From JBEKCP01 sp050014815 (GTDB lineage Bacteria > Planctomycetota > Planctomycetia > Pirellulales > Thermoguttaceae): a stretch of 10,921 nucleotides of DNA. The stretch is taken from assembly GCA_050014815.1 (NCBI GenBank), contig JBEKCP010000131.1, positions 1 through 10,921 on the forward strand. Reading direction: 5' to 3'. This document shows, in pieces, positions 8,123 through 10,921 of the stretch (positions within the stretch are counted from its first letter, which is position 1; the number at the start of each line of letters is the position of its first letter). The notes under the pieces are model-generated. The model was not told the origin of the DNA. It made no database searches and saw nothing but the letters and a program-made list of their open reading frames with translations. A program made the translations under genes and the position numbers.

Positions 8123-8650
8123 TTATCGCGGTCGCGTTCCCATGCCGTCGTAACGGCGGCCAAGCCTTCTAAATTCCGCCTTCACCTTCTCGCGCGGGAT
8201 GCCGTCGTAGATCCAACCGTAAGTTCTGCCCATCACCTTGGTCGCCCCCTCTGACCAGCACAGGTAGTGCATGAGCCGCTCGGCTTCGCTCTGTCCGACG
8301 CCGGGCTTCTTCAAGCCCCCGGTCGGCGGCTTGGGATTCCACACCGGGCTTCGCTTGGCGGTCACCGCTTTCTCGACCAAGCCCAGAGCAACCTGAATCC
8401 AGCCGACGAGCTTGACGGCGTTCGTCGAGCCGCTCCAGCAGCGAAACTCCACAGTTTGCTTGCGGCCTGTGGCGAGGTTGGTGAGGTTGAGGATGTGGTA
8501 TCGTTCGCGGTCCAGGTGAACCTTCGCCGCCTTGTCGTTGCCGTACTTCTTGACGCCGCCGCAATAGACGCTGCGCTCACGGCTCTTCGTGCCGGTAATC
8601 GCGTACAGCCCCTTTTCGAGGTAGGCCGTGATAATGATCAACCGGGCCAG
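8123..8650 (-). pseudogene. Amidoligase family protein, C-terminal fragment
   Basis: The - strand frame gives about 175 residues from LARLIIITAYLEKGLYAITG to the TAA at 8123-8125. Recognisable Amidoligase_2 features are the SRERSVYCGG segment, RYHILNLTNL and TVEFRCWSGSTNAVKLVGW, the last being the strongly conserved C-terminal core of this ATP-dependent carboxylate-amine ligase family. The open frame extends upstream to 8695, but those first ~15 codons are antisense of a tyrosine recombinase. The matching N-terminal half lies at 9984-10277 on the same strand, so one gene was split. Family members make amide or isopeptide bonds in predicted peptide-modification pathways; the substrate is unknown. 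Together the halves give about 270 residues, a little short of the family norm, so some codons between them were probably lost. Confidence 0.75.
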
Positions 8651-8798
8651 CCGCTTCCTGGAGGCAGGCGTGCCGCTCGACACGATCGCCGGCACGCTGG
8701 GCCACCTTGCCCCCGAGACGACGCGTCTGTATCTGCGGATCGATGTGAACGATCTCTGCCGTGTCGCACTCGACCCGGAGGAGGTGCTGCATGGTTAG
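8646..8798 (+). pseudogene. Tyrosine recombinase 1, C-terminal remnant
   Basis: The frame reads ASRFLEAGVPLDTIAGTLGH followed by LAPETTRLYLRIDVNDL and ends at the TAG at 8796-8798. It keeps the LGH histidine and the nucleophile tyrosine (TRLYLR) but nothing upstream, so the first arginine, the lysine and the HxxR box are gone. It overlaps the next gene's start by 8 bases, the translational coupling usual in recombinase trios. Confidence 0.75.
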
Positions 8799-9369
8799 GG
8801 ACTTTCACAGTTCGCTGGCCACGCATATCGCAGCGTTCCTTGACGAGAAGCTCGCCTGCGGCTATCGCTATGTCGCGGAGACGGCGACGCTTCGACGCTT
8901 CGATCGGTTCCTCTGCCAGAGCGGGTATTCTGGCGAGGCGCTCTCCCGCGAACTCATCGAACGCTGGACGGCCAAGCAGCCGCACGAGCGTCCCCGCACT
9001 CATAAGGCACGGCTGCTTGTAATCCGGCAGCTCGGGCTTTACCTGCACCGGCACGGCATTGAGGCATACGCGCCGGACTCCAAGCTCATGCCGATGGCAC
9101 GACTCGAGTTCGTGCCGTACATCTTTACGCAAGAGCAGGTGCGTCAGTTGCTGGCGAACGTTGACCACCTGCCCTTCGACCCGCGCACACCCGAACGACA
9201 CGTGGTGATGCCTGAACTCTTTCGCGTGTTGTACGGGTGTGGCCTGCGCGCCGGCGAAGTACTGCGATTGCGCATCGCCGACGTTGATCTCGATCAGGGC
9301 GTGCCGACTATCCATCAGAGCAAGTTTCGCAAGGATCGGCTCGTGCCCTTGCGCGGGTACAAGAGGTAA
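8791..9369 (+). pseudogene. Tyrosine recombinase 2, N-terminal part
   Basis: The ATG at 8791 overlaps the previous stop. The first ~187 residues (to about 9350) are a good SAM-like DNA-binding domain (FLDEKLACGYRYVAETATLRR...) and the start of the catalytic domain. They include the first catalytic arginine in YGCGLRAGEVLRL and the strand lysine in SKFRKDRLVPL. The last six codons to the TAA at 9367 read the next recombinase out of frame. HxxR, the second His/Trp and the nucleophile Tyr are all missing, so the product could bind DNA but not recombine it. Confidence 0.8.
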
Positions 9370-9884
9370 TTGACTTGCGCGTTGGCGACGTGCGCATCGC
9401 GACCTCTGCGCAGATTCGGTTGACCGGCAAGGGACGCAAGATGCAGATTGTACCGCTGATGTCCGAAACGGTCATGCTGCTCGATGATTATCTGCGCGAG
9501 CATCGTCTTCAGGAGAATGCCCGTCTGGATAAACCGCTGTTCTTCAACCGCTATGGCCATCGTCTCACGCGGTCCGGCGTGCGCTATCTCCTTGCGAAGT
9601 ACGCCGAACAAGCGCGACAGTAGCGATCCAACCTGCCGGCCAGGATCAGCCCGCACGTGCTGCGACACACGAAGGCGATGCACTTGCTGCAATCCGGCAA
9701 CCCGATGCCGGCGATCCAAGCAATCCTCGGCCACGCCGACATCAAGACATGCACGATCTACGCCAGCGCCGACTTGGAGATGACGCGCAAGGCTTTGGAG
9801 AAGGCTGCCCCGCTCACACCGGCAACAGCCTTGCCATCGTGGCGATCGAATCAGCAACTCATGGACTGGCTGCGTTCCCTGTAG
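9351..9884 (+). pseudogene. Tyrosine recombinase 3, C-terminal part with internal amber stop
   Basis: Homology starts with ARVQEVIDLRVGDVRI, the segment around the first catalytic arginine, in a frame different from recombinase 2. It continues through LTGKGRKMQIVPL (lysine) to a TAG at 9621-9623. The same frame then resumes with ISPHVLRHTKAMHLL (HxxR), LGHADIKTCTIYA (histidine and nucleophile tyrosine) and a family-like tail WRSNQQLMDWLRSL. The only internal defect is the amber codon, between CAG and CGA, so it looks like a recent nonsense mutation. The N-terminal DNA-binding domain was lost in the fusion with recombinase 2, at a GC-rich join around 9348-9357. Confidence 0.8.
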
Positions 9885-9900
9885 TCCGACAAGGCAGAAC

Positions 9901-9985
9901 GTTATGTGGAGTTGATCATGACAGAACCCCTCATATTCCCGAGCGAGATGAGATCGACTCCACATAACTACTGTCTCCTCATAAT
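9901..9985. repeat. Right terminal repeats of the RIT-like element
   Basis: GTTATGTGGAGTTGATC (9901-9917) and GATCGACTCCACATAAC (9952-9968) are inverted copies with one mismatch across a 34-base spacer. A third, weaker copy, ATTATGAGGAG, lies on the - strand at 9985-9975, six bases beyond and parallel to the second. It ends where amidoligase codons resume. The arrangement fits recombinase binding sites at an element end; the assignment is inferred from position. Confidence 0.65.
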
Positions 9986-10277
9986 GGACGCCGCAGCTTG
10001 CGTTGACCGTGTGCCCCTTGCTCTCCAGGATCCCGGCCACTTCGGCGACCTGGGCCAGCCCCTCTGGTCCCTTGAGGACCGGGCTCACGATCTCGCACCT
10101 GTGTCCACCGTGGCCGTTGTTGATCGAGCCGTCGTTTTCGGCTGTCCAGCCGGCGGGCAGGTACGGCACTTGAATACCGTGGTGATAAGCACCGATACGC
10201 AGATGCTCGTTGCGGACGGCGCTGTCGGGGGCGATGGTTTCTATTTCGATTCCGTATTGCAGGTCGTTGGCGTTCAT
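9984..10277 (-). pseudogene. Amidoligase family protein, N-terminal fragment
   Basis: From the ATG at 10277 on the - strand, 98 residues match the start of Amidoligase_2 proteins: YGIEIET (8-14), GWTAENDGSI (43-52), CEIVSP (61-66), PEGL (71-74) and VNASCGVH (91-98). The acidic GxExE, DGS and E-x-V-S-P elements correspond to conserved ATP/metal-binding positions of this carboxylate-amine ligase fold. The frame stays open to 9315, but everything after residue 98 is element DNA and antisense of recombinase 3. The C-terminal half is at 8123-8650. With the amidotransferase fragment it once formed a two-gene unit reading leftward. Confidence 0.78.
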
Positions 10278-10282
10278 GTAAT

Positions 10283-10288
10283 CCTCCC
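10283..10288 (-). promoter_or_regulatory. Ribosome binding site of the amidoligase gene
   Basis: GGGAGG on the - strand lies 5 bases before the ATG at 10277 and fixes the start of the amidoligase. Confidence 0.75.
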
Positions 10289-10699
10289 TTTGCAGAGGGC
10301 GTTATGCATCCCTCGTTCCAACTACCGTGAATCAGATTCGCTCTGTCCCGGCAGGATGGCAAGGGGTGAACGCCAAGACGTAAGATTCAATCCTGTTTGG
10401 ATTTATGACCGAATATGTACTGCTTGAATAATGATTCCCGCTGGACACCGAGAATCAGGAAGGTACGGGCGGCCAGACAGGGCCGAATTAGCGCCGGCGG
10501 AGGGGTAGCCGGGGAGAAGATGGCTGAGCATCGGTGCCGGTCAGACGAAGGGAAGCCGGGGGCGAGCGAGCCGAGTCAGGCCCTTGGGCAGATAGAGATT
10601 GGCGCAACAAAGGGTGTCTCCCACACCACACGAATGACGCGGTTGTGGGTTTGGGGGGAGTGGGTTGTTGCGGGCGGCCACAGCCGTCACGGTCCACAA

Positions 10700-10735
10700 G
10701 GCCCGACCGCCCCGACCGCCCCGACAGCCCTGCCG
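10700..10735. repeat. 9-base tandem repeat, about four units
   Basis: Successive 9-base units read GGCCCGACC, GCCCCGACC, GCCCCGACA and GCCCTGCCG. The first three differ by one base from the GCCCCGACC consensus or match it, and the last is degenerate. It is a short slippage-prone tract in non-coding DNA with no evident role. Confidence 0.6.
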
Positions 10736-10921
10736 CTAGGCCGCCCTGGCGGTAGCCCCGTCCTTGCCCCACGAGGGCCGCCGTGTTGGCCCGCCGTCGC
10801 GTCAACGGGCAGCCCCTGGCCCAAAGCTATCAAGGCCCGCCCGCCGCGCCGTTGGGGCCAAAGTTCACCAACGCGGTTAGGGGTTTTGGACGCGTCGGAT
10901 TGTCGCACCTCTGTCTCCAAT

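Larger units (their letters stand above)
8646..9985 (+). mobile_element. Decayed RIT-like element (recombinase in trio) inserted in the amidoligase gene
   Basis: Three consecutive tyrosine recombinase remnants run on the + strand between two collinear halves of a - strand amidoligase gene. The first overlaps the second through an ATGGTTAG stop/start junction, as in RIT elements, where three translationally coupled recombinases form the whole coding content. The right end carries an inverted repeat (9901-9968) and amidoligase homology resumes at 9984. The left end is missing: only the last ~50 codons of the first recombinase remain, directly against the amidoligase. A second internal deletion fused recombinases two and three. 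It cannot be autonomous. Intact RIT elements are nearer 3 kb; this one is 1.3 kb. Confidence 0.7.
10278..10921. other. Region without a recognisable gene
   Basis: The part near 10380-10440 is AT-richer than its surroundings and could hold the promoter of the - strand amidoligase unit, but no clear -35/-10 pair stands out. From about 10460 to the end the DNA is very GC-rich. The open frames there on both strands (for example 10488-10805 and 10687-10920, - strand) are rich in Arg, Gly and Pro and resemble no family I know. I see no tRNA, CRISPR repeat or terminator. A small imperfect hairpin, GCTAGG-CCGCC-CT-GGCGG-TAGC, lies near 10735-10756. Confidence 0.5.

Noticed and set aside
9621..9623. 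Possible amber recoding in recombinase 3
   Set aside because: The gene is already truncated by deletion and no recoding signal is visible; a plain nonsense mutation is simpler.
9315..9983. Continuation of the amidoligase N-terminal frame to 320 residues
   Set aside because: After residue 98 it runs through the element's terminal repeat and the antisense of recombinase 3, so it is not native protein.
10488..10920. Open frames at the right edge on both strands
   Set aside because: Low-complexity composition, no start-site signals and no recognisable motif; treated as non-coding.

Overview
The window is GC-rich bacterial DNA. The paired genes at the left, an ABC exporter with a DUF1854-like tail and an NdvB/ChvB-type cyclic beta-glucan synthase, together with the general gene style, suggest a planctomycete or similar Gram-negative-type bacterium. 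No rRNA or tRNA gene is present to settle this, so the assignment is tentative.

Left part (1-6640), apparently intact metabolic DNA on the + strand. It starts inside an ABC exporter gene: last membrane helix, complete ATPase domain and a C-terminal DUF1854-like domain. A very large gene follows 52 bases later and encodes a membrane cyclic beta-1,2-glucan synthase-type protein. This protein has the N-terminal region, membrane helices, the GT84-type glycosyltransferase and the middle glycoamylase/GH189-type cyclization region. It stops where the usual C-terminal GH94 phosphorylase domain would begin. The pair resembles the classical NdvA exporter / NdvB synthase pair, so synthesis and export of a glucan is the likely joint job. 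A 30-base near-perfect palindrome sits in frame in a linker of the synthase.

Right part (about 6600-10280), an accessory region made of broken genes. In order it holds: a 5'-truncated DUF4357 protein (normally the tail of a GIY-YIG nuclease); a PD-(D/E)XK nuclease of the Cas4/RecB-like type with a four-cysteine Fe-S pattern, truncated at its 3' end; and, on the - strand, a two-gene unit of amidoligase followed by class II glutamine amidotransferase. The amidotransferase has lost its 3' end at the point where the convergent nuclease gene lost its own. The amidoligase is split in two by a decayed element carrying three consecutive tyrosine recombinase remnants, a recombinase-in-trio (RIT)-like element. 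Its right end keeps a 17-base inverted repeat; its left end is gone. The junctions look like a series of simple deletions, so this is an eroding island rather than a working system. Chimeric assembly is an alternative for some joins.

The last ~640 bases (10278-10921) hold the upstream region of the amidoligase and GC-rich DNA with a short 9-base tandem repeat. I recognise no gene there.
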